DNA of 64,000 nt from Muribaculaceae bacterium Isolate-037 (Harlan) (GCA_003762615.1 RIAZ01000010.1:62001-126000); one strand, 5' to 3'; positions 1 through 8,761 are shown, counted from the stretch's first letter. Program-made: numbers and translations. Notes: a model not told the origin generated them from the sequence alone.

Positions 1-846
1 GGTCTTTAGTAGAATCGTGAAGTCAGGTCTGCTCTTGGCAGAGGGTGTGATATCGGTTGCATACATCGTGCCGGAAGCATGGGATAGTGGAGAATCGACT
101 GTGTCGGTAAATGATTGTGTAGCCATTGACAGTGAGTCGGCGTTTGCCTCCGGCATATTTTCGCAAGGGATGGGTTCCACAGTCTCCCATTCATATATTA
201 TGCGGTAGTGTGCGTTGCGCATTGTAGGAAATAGATGCTCCGACATATATTCCCAGGCGCGTCCTCCATTCAGGTCCTGCAGCTGTTTCTTCCTTCCGCC
301 CACGATTCTTTTCCCTTGGAATATCCAGATGGGTGTGTGTGATATAATGTCGAGCACCTCATCGCGCCATGGCATGTCGGTGTCTGTCACGAGTGTGTGA
401 AGCATCTCCCAGTCTACGTCGGATGGGAGTATGGTCACGATTGAGTCGGGGAGGTTTGTGTGGGAGAGGATGTATTCGCGGGCGGAGAGTGCGCGTCGTT
501 CGGAGAGCCGGCGGTTGAGGTCGGATGGACCTTCGGGGGATGCGGAACCTTTTATAGACACAGATTTTAGCCTTACGGTGGGGGCGGAGGCAATACTGTC
601 GAGCAATGATGTGAGATGTCGTAGCCGGATGTTGTTGTCGGAGAAGTTTGTGTCCAGACGTGAATATCCTTGCCGAAAATGGATCTGAGTGTAGATGGTG
701 TCACGATTGATTTCTGTGTTATCCGTATGTCCGCAAGAGGAGTCTGTTCCGATAGTTCTTGCAGATATAAGAGTCATATCGGAACTTTGTGTTGCGTTAA
801 TCAAAAGATAACAAAATAACAGATATATCGTAAAAAAGAATTTCAT
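1..846 (-). CDS. OmpA/DUF3575-type secreted protein, 3' part cut by window edge
   Basis: The minus-strand frame is open from an ATG at 846 to base 1, 282 codons without a stop, so the gene continues beyond the window. It starts MKFFFTIYLLFCYLLINATQ, a signal peptide. Residues ~50-130 carry the OmpA-like half found in Bacteroidales DUF3575 proteins: a phrase about a serial set of distances (FRQGYSRLDTNFSDNN), then IKGSASPEGP and a conserved LSERRALSAREYI stretch. Such proteins usually end in a DUF3575 beta-barrel and sit in the outer membrane, often beside fimbrial genes. Only the N-terminal part is visible, so the C-terminal domain is inferred. A good promoter lies just upstream. Confidence 0.75.
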   Translation of the reverse strand, partial: MKFFFTIYLLFCYLLINATQSSDMTLISARTIGTDSSCGHTDNTEINRDTIYTQIHFRQGYSRLDTNFSDNNIRLRHLTSLLDSIASAPTVRLKSVSIKGSASPEGPSDLNRRLSERRALSAREYILSHTNLPDSIVTILPSDVDWEMLHTLVTDTDMPWRDEVLDIISHTPIWIFQGKRIVGGRKKQLQDLNGGRAWEYMSEHLFPTMRNAHYRIIYEWETVEPIPCENMPEANADSLSMATQSFTDTVDSPLSHASGTMYATDITPSAKSRPDFTILLKT

Positions 847-881
847 GATATAACTAAAAGTTAATCAGAAAAAGAATTTTG

Positions 882-911
882 CAAATTTATATTAAAACAA
901 ATAATCTCCAA
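882..911 (-). promoter_or_regulatory. Bacteroidales-type promoter for the DUF3575-like gene
   Basis: On the minus strand a -7 box TAAATTTG (889 to 882) is preceded, after a 19 bp spacer, by a -33 TTG (911 to 909). This matches the Bacteroides consensus and lies about 36 bases before the ATG at 846. The rest of 847-1053 is AT-rich with no ORF; another isolated TAATTTTG occurs at 1015-1008 on the minus strand without a clear -33 partner. Confidence 0.6.
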
Positions 912-1053
912 TGATTTTTTATGTTATTAAATGCTAAAAGATGTTAAGTTGAGGGTTTGGGGGGCATAAGTGGATGATTATAAGGTGTGGTGTATGGTAA
1001 TTATGGGCAAAATTATCAAGAAATCCGATATTTTTATTTTAGTATACTCAGTA

Positions 1054-2154
1054 TTACCGGCTGCTTATCGGTTTGCGCAGGCGTAGGGTTGAGGATTGGT
1101 ATGGGAACTGCAACAGGAGAGTGTCGCCCTCTCCACGTTGAGCCTTGATGTCTTTATTGAGCGGCATCCCTTCGGAGTCATACCACATGACGCTGTACGT
1201 GTCGGGATATGGGTCGGGATTCAGTATGGCCTTTACCATTCCGGTCTTCCAGAACGTGGGATTGATCTTTGCTCCTGAGAGGTAGATGAGAAGATACCTT
1301 CCGTTGTCTTTCACTATTGCCAGTCGATAGTCGCCGCCGAGCCTGAGCAACGATTCGTCAAGGGTACGGTCGAATACCATCCAGTATCCTTCCAGCGGAT
1401 CGTCGGAGGCGTTTATCCGTTCCTCAATCATTGCAGTGTCGCTCCAATTGGGATGAGGCTCGTATGATTGCGGGGTGAGGTCGAAGAATGATATGTCGGT
1501 CAGGGTTATGTCTGCTCCAGGATAGGCTGCGAATCCGAATGAGGAGCAGTCTTTGCTTTTGTAGGGGCATTCGAATACCATGTTCTCATCGCGATTGCCG
1601 CCGGAGAGGGTGATTGTCTTGTTTTTTATTGAAAGATGCCAGAAATTGGTGCCTGTATAGCAGTCGAATTTCTTGGAGGGAGGGCAGGTGGTGATCTTCA
1701 CCGCCTTATCGAAGAACACCGCCTCCACGCATAGTCCGGATGATGATGATATCTGGTCGGATTGCTCGATGGCGCGCACCGTTATTGAAAGCGTGTCGTT
1801 GTCGGTGGATATGAGCATGAAGCTCCAGGCGGGATTCTTTGCGGTATGCTTGCGTCTGTCGGTGGAGGTGTAGGTGGCTTTTTTCGAGGGATGGAAGGCG
1901 CGGTTGGAGGCGCGGAAGGTTATGGAGAGCTCGGAGGTGGGTCGGTTTAGGGGTATGCAGTCATACACAATGGAATCCGACCGGTTGCATATCGTGATGC
2001 CGTCGGGCGTGGCATAACGGAAGGGATTGTATCCGCGCCCACGGTTCCAATTCAGGCTCTTGCCGACAGTGGATGGTGACGGACTCATAGGGAGTGCCTG
2101 CAGTCCGGATAATATGAGGATGATTATGGTCAGTAGACGTAGGGATAAGATCAT
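1054..2154 (-). CDS. Unknown secreted protein, 366 aa
   Basis: I place the start at the ATG at 2154 (MILSLRLLTIIILILSG, a signal peptide), because its ATGA overlaps the stop of the LysE gene by 4 bp, a translational-coupling junction. A longer frame upstream would overlap LysE coding sequence and lose the signal peptide. I do not recognise the family. The first two thirds are rich in beta-type segments with several cysteines (residues ~180-260), suggesting a lectin- or concanavalin-like fold. The last ~120 residues (EGYWMVFDRT onwards, ending TLRLRKPISSR) resemble lipocalin-like domains of Bacteroidales secreted proteins. Function is not assigned. Context: co-transcribed with an exporter. Confidence 0.7.
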   Translation of the reverse strand: MILSLRLLTIIILILSGLQALPMSPSPSTVGKSLNWNRGRGYNPFRYATPDGITICNRSDSIVYDCIPLNRPTSELSITFRASNRAFHPSKKATYTSTDRRKHTAKNPAWSFMLISTDNDTLSITVRAIEQSDQISSSSGLCVEAVFFDKAVKITTCPPSKKFDCYTGTNFWHLSIKNKTITLSGGNRDENMVFECPYKSKDCSSFGFAAYPGADITLTDISFFDLTPQSYEPHPNWSDTAMIEERINASDDPLEGYWMVFDRTLDESLLRLGGDYRLAIVKDNGRYLLIYLSGAKINPTFWKTGMVKAILNPDPYPDTYSVMWYDSEGMPLNKDIKAQRGEGDTLLLQFPYQSSTLRLRKPISSR

Positions 2155-2810
2155 GATATGAGATTTGTGATGCCGGTCACGATGCCTACTATTGCGAATA
2201 GGAGTATGATGGTGCCTATTATCCGGTTGATGAGCCACATCGACCGCAAGTTGAAGTGAGCCCTCACTTTGTCGATGGCGAAAGTGACCATCCACCACCA
2301 GGCGACGGCACCCGTGAATATTGCCAGGAATCCTATTATGTAGTGGTAGAACTTCACTTCGGGTACCGGGAAATTGAATCGTGCGAAGAGACCGATTATA
2401 AGGAAGAGTATCAGTGGATTGGAGAATGTGAATAGGAATCCTCCGAGTATATTCTTCTTCGGTGACACCGGTTCGGGTCTTACGGCGGGTTTGAGAGATG
2501 ATGCCGGGTTCTTCTTAAAGAGGTATATTCCGAATCCGATAAGCACCGCACTCCCGACAAGCTGTATGACGTTCTGGTTGTGTTCGAGAAATTCCTGGAT
2601 GAACGACAGACCGAATCCTGTCAGCAGGCAATAGAAAAGATCGGATATGGCAGCACCCACTCCGGTGTAGAATCCGGGGCGTCGTCCTTTGTCGAGCGTG
2701 CGCTGTATGCATAATATCCCTACCGGACCCATTGGGGCTGAGATAAGGATTCCTATGGCGATGCCACGCCAGATCATATAAAAAAGACTTTCAATCAAGT
2801 CCATCTTCAA
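2151..2810 (-). CDS. LysE/RhtB-family amino-acid exporter
   Basis: A 219-residue polytopic membrane protein. After a short N-terminus it has the family signature near residue 20-40 (ISAPMGPVGILCIQRTLDKG and the following GRRPGFYTGVGAA), then about six hydrophobic segments ending near the C-terminus. LysE/RhtB proteins export amino acids or related small molecules through the inner membrane. The substrate cannot be read from sequence. The ATG at 2810 is the first in frame; an alternative ATG two codons later is equally possible. The 3' end overlaps the following secreted-protein gene by 4 bp. Confidence 0.88.
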   Translation of the reverse strand: MKMDLIESLFYMIWRGIAIGILISAPMGPVGILCIQRTLDKGRRPGFYTGVGAAISDLFYCLLTGFGLSFIQEFLEHNQNVIQLVGSAVLIGFGIYLFKKNPASSLKPAVRPEPVSPKKNILGGFLFTFSNPLILFLIIGLFARFNFPVPEVKFYHYIIGFLAIFTGAVAWWWMVTFAIDKVRAHFNLRSMWLINRIIGTIILLFAIVGIVTGITNLIS

Positions 2811-2855
2811 TCAACTTAATGGAGTGTGCCGCCATTGATGCGGCACGTTCTCCTG

Positions 2856-3389
2856 TCAGTTAGTTATAATGTATCCACCGTTGGCTGTAGGGAGGCAACG
2901 GTAGCGTCTTAATCCGTATTTTGTGTCGCCGGCGGCTGCCGGTCCTGACAATGGAGTGCCGCCACCCATTGTCACGTCGTAATGAGATCCACATTCAGGA
3001 CACACTGCCTCATACATATCCCCTTCGACGTACACCCTCACCGTGCGTTTCATCTCCACGGGGCATGCCAGGTCGTATGCGAGAGGCATGTCTGCCGTCA
3101 TTGTGTAGGGATCCATTCCGCTTATCAGAAGCACGCCACCGAATCCGGTGGCGGAAGTCTGGGTATATGGGAATCCTAAAGGTTCACGCCCCTCGTTGCC
3201 GGAGAGGATGAAGTTGCGGGAGGATCCGAATCCTGCCACGCCGTAGGTGTTCCAGGTGCCTTGGTCTGCCAGCGAGATGTTTACCGGTAGGGATGGTATG
3301 CGGTCATCGTCTACGCTGTGGCATCCGGCAGTGATGGATGCGAGAATGGCTACGACGGCATTTATTGTCAGCAAACGCCCGATTCTCAT
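2856..3389 (-). CDS. Lipoprotein with Rieske-like C-terminal half
   Basis: 177 residues. The N-terminus (MRIGRLLTINAVVAILASITAGC) is a lipoprotein signal with the lipid Cys at about residue 23. The C-terminal half contains CPVEMKR and CPECGSHYDVTMGGG followed by a GP turn, recalling the second half of a Rieske [2Fe-2S] cluster box. The usual CxH...CxxH pairs are incomplete, since the first Cys pair lacks its His, so cluster binding is doubtful. It overlaps the end of the SRPBCC gene by 4 bp and sits downstream of pyrE, an arrangement I associate with Bacteroidales genomes. Function unknown; lipoprotein status is well supported. Confidence 0.72.
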   Translation of the reverse strand: MRIGRLLTINAVVAILASITAGCHSVDDDRIPSLPVNISLADQGTWNTYGVAGFGSSRNFILSGNEGREPLGFPYTQTSATGFGGVLLISGMDPYTMTADMPLAYDLACPVEMKRTVRVYVEGDMYEAVCPECGSHYDVTMGGGTPLSGPAAAGDTKYGLRRYRCLPTANGGYIITN

Positions 3390-3829
3390 GCGAACGGGAT
3401 TGCTCTAAGCACCTGACCGAACTGGTCTGCCATCTTCTGGAGCGGACCGCTCACCATGGGCTTGAGCATGGCGGGTATGGAGATGTCGATCGTCACCTTT
3501 GCCTTTGATGTGGATTCACCTTCGGGGGTGATGTGAAGCGAAAGGGAGAGTGCGATTCCCGGAGGAAGTCCTTCCCCCGCGAGCTTTATAAGCGTAGGCT
3601 CGACTTTCTCTTTCATACGGAATGTCAGTGCGCCTACCGGACCGCCGGGGACTGTCACAGAGTCGGGCGTGACTGAGATGCTGTTGAACATCTCCAATTT
3701 GTCGGCGGGAATCTTGTCGGCGGGCACTTTTTCAAGAAGGCTGCGGAGATTGTCGAGATTCGATAGCTTGGAGTAGACGGCTCCGGCGGGAGCCATGAGC
3801 GAGATTTCTTCGCTGTTATATGTTGCCAT
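3386..3829 (-). CDS. SRPBCC/polyketide-cyclase-like small protein
   Basis: 147 residues with no signal peptide. The opening (EEISLMAPAGAVYSKLSNLDNLRSLL) and the alternating beta-strand pattern ending in a long amphipathic helix (PLQKMADQFGQVLRAIPFA) fit the START/SRPBCC helix-grip fold, which encloses a hydrophobic ligand. No catalytic residue can be pointed to. It follows pyrE by 21 bp and overlaps the next lipoprotein gene by 4 bp, so it is probably transcribed from the pyrE promoter. Confidence 0.75.
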   Translation of the reverse strand: MATYNSEEISLMAPAGAVYSKLSNLDNLRSLLEKVPADKIPADKLEMFNSISVTPDSVTVPGGPVGALTFRMKEKVEPTLIKLAGEGLPPGIALSLSLHITPEGESTSKAKVTIDISIPAMLKPMVSGPLQKMADQFGQVLRAIPFA

Positions 3830-3850
3830 ATCTTTTTTATTGCTTTTGGG

Positions 3851-4495
3851 TTATTCTTTGAAATCAGGAGCCCAATCTGCCGGGTCTTCTCTCCATTCGC
3901 GGAGAGCTTCCGTCTCAGCCGGACTGATGTAGTTTTTTTCCTCGGCAACTTCCAGCATTACGGAATACGTGCAAAGAGGCACGAGGGTGATGTCAGCCTC
4001 ATGGAAACGCTTGATCGCCATAGGGAACTGATAGCTGAAAAGGCATGTCATACCAATCACTTCGCTCCCGTAGGTCTGCAAGGTCTCGACGGTCTTCAGC
4101 GAGCTGCCTCCCGTGGATACAAGATCTTCAATCACCACGATTTTCTTTCCGGGCATGAGATTCCCTTCGATAAGGTTCTCAAGACCGTGGTCTTTCGGGG
4201 TGGCGCGGACGTACAGGTATGGAAGACCCAATGTGTCTGCCACGATGGCTCCGATGGCGATTGCGCCGGTGGCAACTCCCGCAATGGCTTCCACGTCGGG
4301 GAAATGCTCGAGAATGGCACGCGCGAACTCTACCTTTATCAGATTCCTGATGTCGGGATATGAGAGTATGCGGCGATTATCATTATAGATAGGGGAGTTC
4401 CATCCCGAAGCCCACACAAACGGATTTTGTGGCTGTAGTTTGATGGCACTCACCTGAAGGAGTTTCTCGGCAAGAATTCTTTCCGTTTTTTTCAT
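3851..4495 (-). CDS. pyrE: Orotate phosphoribosyltransferase
   Basis: 214 residues from the ATG at 4495 (MKKTERILAEKLLQVSAIKL). The frame is open further upstream, but that stretch is non-coding in character and contains the promoter. PyrE transfers phosphoribose from PRPP to orotate, giving OMP in pyrimidine synthesis, in the cytoplasm. Visible landmarks are the substrate loop WASGWNSPIYNDNR near residue 28, GVATGAIAIGA, the flexible loop RATPKDHG with its Lys, and the PRPP-binding motif VVIEDLVSTGGSS near residue 120. Length matches the family. First gene of a likely operon with the SRPBCC and lipoprotein genes. Confidence 0.95.
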   Translation of the reverse strand: MKKTERILAEKLLQVSAIKLQPQNPFVWASGWNSPIYNDNRRILSYPDIRNLIKVEFARAILEHFPDVEAIAGVATGAIAIGAIVADTLGLPYLYVRATPKDHGLENLIEGNLMPGKKIVVIEDLVSTGGSSLKTVETLQTYGSEVIGMTCLFSYQFPMAIKRFHEADITLVPLCTYSVMLEVAEEKNYISPAETEALREWREDPADWAPDFKE

Positions 4496-4572
4496 AATAC
4501 AGTGGCGATTATTTGAATTAAAAGACCTGTAGCATTTTGAGAAAAGGCGTGATTGCCCTTTCCACGAAAGTG

Positions 4573-4604
4573 CAAAATTACACTTATCTACAAAAACATC
4601 CAAA
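4573..4604 (-). promoter_or_regulatory. pyrE promoter
   Basis: Minus-strand -33 TTTG (4604 to 4601), 20 bp spacer, -7 TAATTTTG (4580 to 4573): a near-perfect Bacteroides promoter about 80 bases before the pyrE ATG. It lies between the comF stop at 4675 and pyrE, separating pyrE from the upstream prmC-recX-comF group. Confidence 0.7.
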
Positions 4605-4674
4605 CATAAAACGTCAAAACGGAAGAAAAAATGATTGTGGAAATGTAAAAATGTGTTAATTCGCACTGATTTCA

Positions 4675-5364
4675 TCAGAATGTTACCCCGAGAGTGAACA
4701 CGCTCACGTGGGCGGAGGGGATGCTTCCGGTGATCGCTTTCCCTGCGGAACAGAGTGTGGAGCCCGTGGTGCATACGTCGTCGACGAGCAGTATCCCCTT
4801 CCCTGCATATTCCTGCGGATCCGGCACGGAGAATATATCGGATGTGTTGGAAAGGCGTTGCTGATGAGAGAGTGAGGTCTGCGTGCGGTGCGGACGTATG
4901 GCCTTCAGCGCGAGGCTTACCGGTATTCCTGTGGCGTCACTTATTCCCTTGGCGATGTGGTGGGTCTGGTTGTAGCCGCGTATAGCCTGCTTGATGAAGT
5001 GCATGGGCACGGGTATGATCACGTCTATGTCATTGAAAAAGCCGGAGGGGAATAACTCTTCTGCGGCGATTCTTCCGAGCATCTGTCCGATTCCGGGATA
5101 ATGTCGGTATTTCATATCCTGTATGATGGTCGAGATCGGGGCGTTGCGGTTGTAGAGGAAATGCCCGGTGGCGCGTTCAAACGGGAATTTCCCGGCAAGA
5201 CGCTCCTCAATTGGGTTCAGCGGGCGACGGTGGTAGCCGGAGCGGGGCAGTTCGGCAAGACATTTCGTGCATACGAATCTCTCGTGGGGCGCAAGCTTGC
5301 CTTCGCATACGTGGCATGTCGCGGGAAATACGAAGTTGAGGAGATCGGTGAGCCAATGTTTCAT
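4675..5364 (-). CDS. ComF-family phosphoribosyltransferase-like protein
   Basis: 229 residues. The N-terminus has a zinc-binding CxxC pair twice (CHVCEGK and CTKC, residues ~17-38), then a type I phosphoribosyltransferase core with IIPVPMHFIKQAIRGYNQ, the RTQTSLSHQQR loop typical of ComF, and the PRPP motif ILLVDDVCTTGST near residue 190. ComF homologues are linked to DNA uptake in naturally competent bacteria; in Bacteroidales the role is unproven. It lies 10 bp after recX and probably belongs to the prmC-recX transcript. Confidence 0.88.
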   Translation of the reverse strand: MKHWLTDLLNFVFPATCHVCEGKLAPHERFVCTKCLAELPRSGYHRRPLNPIEERLAGKFPFERATGHFLYNRNAPISTIIQDMKYRHYPGIGQMLGRIAAEELFPSGFFNDIDVIIPVPMHFIKQAIRGYNQTHHIAKGISDATGIPVSLALKAIRPHRTQTSLSHQQRLSNTSDIFSVPDPQEYAGKGILLVDDVCTTGSTLCSAGKAITGSIPSAHVSVFTLGVTF

Positions 5365-5374
5365 TATTCCGGTT

Positions 5375-5881
5375 TCATGATTTTGAGGTTAGGGAAGGGT
5401 CTCGCAGTATGTTTTTCACGGCTTCCGATGCGAGCGAAGGCTCGAATCCGCGTGCCATTATATGACGGTATAGGCGCATGCGGTTGTCGCGTCCCGATTC
5501 CCCGAAGAGGTCAAGGGTGCGGGCTTTCGCAATGGCGGTACGCATTAGGGCGGCATGATAGTCGTTCTCATCAATTGCACTCAGTCCTTCGGCAATTTCA
5601 TCCGGACGCAGGCGTTTGGCGGCAAGGGCTGTCTGGATCTTATATTTGCCCCACGACGAGAAACGGCATTTGTCGCGTGAGAAACTTCGTGCGAACCTTT
5701 TATTGTCGATGAATTTGTTCTCTTTAAGGAAGTTGATCGTTTCGGCAGTCTGTGAGGAAGTCAGCCCTAACTTATATAGCTTCTGCTTGATGTCGGCCTC
5801 ACATTGTTCGGAACGCGCACATATATCCGCCATGCGGATGCGTGCAGCTTCAAGGGTGATGGGTTGTCTCTCGTTCATCAT
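5375..5881 (-). CDS. recX: RecX-type regulator of RecA
   Basis: 168 residues built of three-helix RecX repeats: AADICARSEQCEADIKQKLYKLG-type first repeat, then FIDNKRFARSFSRDKCRFSSWGK, the most conserved RecX segment, then repeats of similar helices. RecX binds RecA filaments and limits their activity. It overlaps the prmC stop by 4 bp (5878-5881) and runs into comF after 10 bp, so these three genes look like one operon. Confidence 0.88.
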   Translation of the reverse strand: MMNERQPITLEAARIRMADICARSEQCEADIKQKLYKLGLTSSQTAETINFLKENKFIDNKRFARSFSRDKCRFSSWGKYKIQTALAAKRLRPDEIAEGLSAIDENDYHAALMRTAIAKARTLDLFGESGRDNRMRLYRHIMARGFEPSLASEAVKNILRDPSLTSKS

Positions 5882-6726
5882 AGATTTGCGTTGTTGGTGG
5901 CCTTGATAAAACGAAGTTTACCGAAAGAGTCGCGTATGACCTGCACATCGTCAAATCCGCAGTCGGTGAGATAGCGGCTCAGTTCATCGGCATGACGCGG
6001 ATTGATCTCAAAGTATAGCTTTCCCGCCGGGGATAGTTTCCTGACAGCAATCTCCGCGATGCGTTTGTAGAAGAGTAGAGGATTGTCGTCGGGAACAAAC
6101 AGGGCAATCTTAGGCTCATAGTCAAGCACGTTTGGCTCCATGCCTGATTTCTCGCTCTCATCGATATAGGGAGGATTGCTCACTATGATGTCGAAGATCC
6201 CTTCGGGGGAGACTGTCAAGATATCCTCCTTTATGAAACTGACGTTGGCTTTCAGATTTGATGCATTTTCACGAGCCACGGCAAGGGCGGCGTCGGAGAT
6301 ATCGACAGCTGTGACGGTAGGAAAACGGAGGGAGCGGGCGAGTGCTATGGCGATACAGCCTGAGCCGGTGCCGATATCAAGCACACGCAGATCCTCGGTC
6401 TCTCCGGCATCGGATACTATTATGTCGACCAGTTCATCGGTTTCCGGACGAGGTATCAGCACGTCGGGCGTCACTTTCATTTCCATGCCGTGAAAACGGG
6501 CCTCACCGGTGATATACTGTATCGGTTCATGCTTGACGAGTCTTTTTAGAATCGCATCTATTTCCGATTTTATGAAAGGGGAGAGAGAGGCATCCTCATG
6601 CATGATGATGTCAACCGTGTTCCACCCCTTGAGATAATGGAACATTATACGGATTATGGCTTCAGTCTCGCCATTGCCATAAAGTGGGCGCAAAATTTCG
6701 CGCAATTTTCTAAGAGTGTCGCGCAT
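5878..6726 (-). CDS. prmC: Release-factor glutamine N5-methyltransferase
   Basis: 282 residues. PrmC methylates the GGQ glutamine of peptide-chain release factors using S-adenosylmethionine. The substrate-recognition N-terminal helical domain is followed by IPRPETDELV (residues 91-100), the SAM motif DIGTGSGC (117-124) and the catalytic NPPY at 184-187. Length and motif order match the family closely. First gene of the minus-strand prmC-recX-comF group; the region upstream (6727-6886) contains only AT-rich sequence before the tRNA. Confidence 0.94.
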   Translation of the reverse strand: MRDTLRKLREILRPLYGNGETEAIIRIMFHYLKGWNTVDIIMHEDASLSPFIKSEIDAILKRLVKHEPIQYITGEARFHGMEMKVTPDVLIPRPETDELVDIIVSDAGETEDLRVLDIGTGSGCIAIALARSLRFPTVTAVDISDAALAVARENASNLKANVSFIKEDILTVSPEGIFDIIVSNPPYIDESEKSGMEPNVLDYEPKIALFVPDDNPLLFYKRIAEIAVRKLSPAGKLYFEINPRHADELSRYLTDCGFDDVQVIRDSFGKLRFIKATNNANL

Positions 6727-6886
6727 GGAATGAAATTATTGAAAAACAAGACTATAAATCCAGTCATCCCGTTGCCTGACGGCTTTCGGAAGAAAGAATT
6801 ACAACAAAATTAACATTAAAAAGAGAGAAAAACAAAAAATAATTTGGATAAAAGAAAAAAAAGATATAATTTTGCACTCGCAAAAG

Positions 6887-6960
6887 GGTCCTATAGCTCA
6901 GTTGGTCAGAGCACCTGACTCATAATCAGGGAGTCCTTGGTTCAAGCCCAAGTGGGACCA
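6887..6960 (+). tRNA. tRNA with anticodon CAU (Met or Ile2)
   Basis: A complete cloverleaf: acceptor GGTCCTA pairs with TGGGACC, D arm GCTC/GAGC, anticodon stem CCTGA/TCAGG with anticodon CAT at 6921-6923, T arm CTTGG/CCAAG with TTCAAGC loop, discriminator A at 6960, no encoded CCA. With CAU the isotype may be elongator Met or lysidine-modified Ile2; sequence alone does not settle it. The conjugative element's integrase gene starts 470 bases downstream, so the tRNA 3' end is a candidate integration site. Confidence 0.92.
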
Positions 6961-6983
6961 CAAGTAAAAATTACCAAATTAAG

Positions 6984-7020
6984 AAAATCGCTGAAAATCA
7001 GACATTTCAGCGATTTTTCT
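6984..7020 (+). terminator. Intrinsic terminator after the tRNA
   Basis: A perfect 13 bp inverted repeat, AAAATCGCTGAAA at 6984-6996 and its complement at 7005-7017, with an 8-base loop and T-rich sequence after it. It would end the tRNA transcript. Confidence 0.75.
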
Positions 7021-7430
7021 TTTGCCCTTTTCCATCGAAAATCGGCAAAATATTGAAGTCTGCGGAGTATAATTCGGGAACAGTCAGAATTGATGCCGTT
7101 TTGTTCACCAGAATCGCCGTAACTCTCTGATAATACGATGATAGCAGAAATCCAACTCGATTTTAGGGCTCAATTTCATCGTTTTTCTACATAAAAATCA
7201 GGACCCCACTCTTTATGTTAAAGTAGCTGGATGCCAACAGTTAAATAATGTTGAGAGCAGGAAACCTTAAAAGTGAGGAATCGGATATAGGAGTAGATTT
7301 GAGGTGATTTTAGGACTTTGTTCCCGATTCTTACACCTGAAATGATAATATTTCTCTGATATTCAATTTTCTGCGCCATAAGAGCATGACACGTGATAAT
7401 TAATTTTGTGTCAAATTAAAATTGACTCTT
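7021..7430. other. Non-coding left end of the ICE
   Basis: About 400 bases between the tRNA terminator and the integrase ATG contain no plausible ORF. The region is AT-rich with scattered short repeats and would be expected to hold the attachment core and integrase arm-binding sites, but I cannot assign them. Confidence 0.5.
7401..7408 (+). promoter_or_regulatory. -7 box of integrase promoter
   Basis: TAATTTTG at 7401-7408 fits TAnnTTTG and lies 22 bases before the integrase ATG at 7431. No clear -33 TTTG is seen at the proper spacing. Confidence 0.45.
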
Positions 7431-8747
7431 ATGTATCAGCCAAATTATTACACGCTGTCCTTCATGATGAGGTCGGCTCGCTCCACCAGAACAGGTGAGG
7501 CACCAATCTACGCACGAATAACTGTCTCAGGACAACGTGCGGAGTTCAACATCAACAGAAATGTTGATCCTGAAAACTGGAATACTGCCAAAGGCATGTC
7601 CAAAGGTCGTTCCAAACGAGACATCGAACTGAACAAGTATCTCGAATCAATACGTGCGCGAATCAGTGAGATTCATGCCCAGCTCGTGAAGGATGAGGAA
7701 GTAATCAACCCTGTCATTCTCAAAAATCACTATCTCGGCAACATTGCCGGGCCAAGGTTGCTTGTCGAGACATTCAACGGTGTCGTAGCCCAATACAAGG
7801 AGAAACTTGAAATGGGCGACATCTGCTTATGTACCTTCCTACGCTGGGAGCGTTGCGGCAAATATCTTTCGGAGTTCCTAAGCAAGCGTGAGGGTTCTCC
7901 GGATATACCTATCAAAAAACTCACAAGCGGAATGATTGATGATTTCGAGCACTTCCTCCGCGTGACCAAGGAGAACGGCAATAACGCCGCCGTGAAATAT
8001 ATCCGCTATCTAAAGAAGGTGACCCGCATAGCTCTTGCCAACAAGTGGATGGACGAGGATCCTTTCATCAACAAGCGATATACCCGGACTCAGGCTAAGC
8101 GCGAGGCTCTCAACGAAGATGAGTTGAAGCGTATCATGTCGCTCAACCTGACAGACCTCCCCAGTCTCGAAAAGGTTCGTGACACCTTCATCTTCTGCTG
8201 CTTCACAGGATTGGCGTTTGTTGATGTATCGACGCTTTCCAAAGCGCAGATTGTCGAAGACGAGAACGGAGAACGCTGGATAAAGAAGCCTCGCCAGAAA
8301 ACGGGAGAAATTAGTTCTATCCCACTACTGGGTATTCCGGCCAAGATTCTGGAAAAATACAAAGACCACCCGATGGTGGTTTCAAAAGGCATCATGCTCC
8401 CGGTAATCTCCAATCAGCGAATGAACGCGTACCTGCTGGAAATAGCGACTCTCGCAAAGGTGAAAAAACACCTTACAACGCACATCGCCCGCCATACTTT
8501 CGCCACGGTATCACTCAGAAATCACGTGCCTATCGAGTCAATATCGAAAATGCTTGGGCATTCAGACATTCAGACGACTCAGATCTACGCAAAGATGGTG
8601 GATGAAGCAATCTCGGAGGATATGCAGAAGATGCGCTCCAAGTTTGACAAGATGGAGGATGCGGTTACTCCCCTCAAAGAAAAACCGACGGACTTTGTTA
8701 GAGAACCACCGAAAAAACGTGGACGTCCGAGAAAAAATCCTCTTTGA
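7431..8747 (+). CDS. int: Tyrosine integrase of the ICE
   Basis: 438 residues from the ATG at 7431 (MYQPNYYTLSFMMRSA); a TTG three codons earlier is less likely. N-terminal arm-binding and SAM-like core-binding domains (residues ~10-220) precede the catalytic domain. Catalytic residues visible: H351-x-x-R354 (THIARHTFA), H377 (LGHSDIQTT) and nucleophile Y386 (QIYAK); a Lys sits in RQKTGEI. The position of the first catalytic Arg (CFTGLAFVDV) is Ala262, a known oddity of Bacteroidales ICE integrases such as IntDOT. The C-terminus ends in KKRGRPRKNPL, an AT-hook-like tail. It would catalyse integration and excision of the element. Confidence 0.93.
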   Translation: MYQPNYYTLSFMMRSARSTRTGEAPIYARITVSGQRAEFNINRNVDPENWNTAKGMSKGRSKRDIELNKYLESIRARISEIHAQLVKDEEVINPVILKNHYLGNIAGPRLLVETFNGVVAQYKEKLEMGDICLCTFLRWERCGKYLSEFLSKREGSPDIPIKKLTSGMIDDFEHFLRVTKENGNNAAVKYIRYLKKVTRIALANKWMDEDPFINKRYTRTQAKREALNEDELKRIMSLNLTDLPSLEKVRDTFIFCCFTGLAFVDVSTLSKAQIVEDENGERWIKKPRQKTGEISSIPLLGIPAKILEKYKDHPMVVSKGIMLPVISNQRMNAYLLEIATLAKVKKHLTTHIARHTFATVSLRNHVPIESISKMLGHSDIQTTQIYAKMVDEAISEDMQKMRSKFDKMEDAVTPLKEKPTDFVREPPKKRGRPRKNPL

Positions 8748-8761
8748 GGAATGACAGAATG

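Noticed and set aside
5101..5712. Plus-strand frame of 203 codons
   Set aside because: Antisense to comF and recX, which have clear family motifs.
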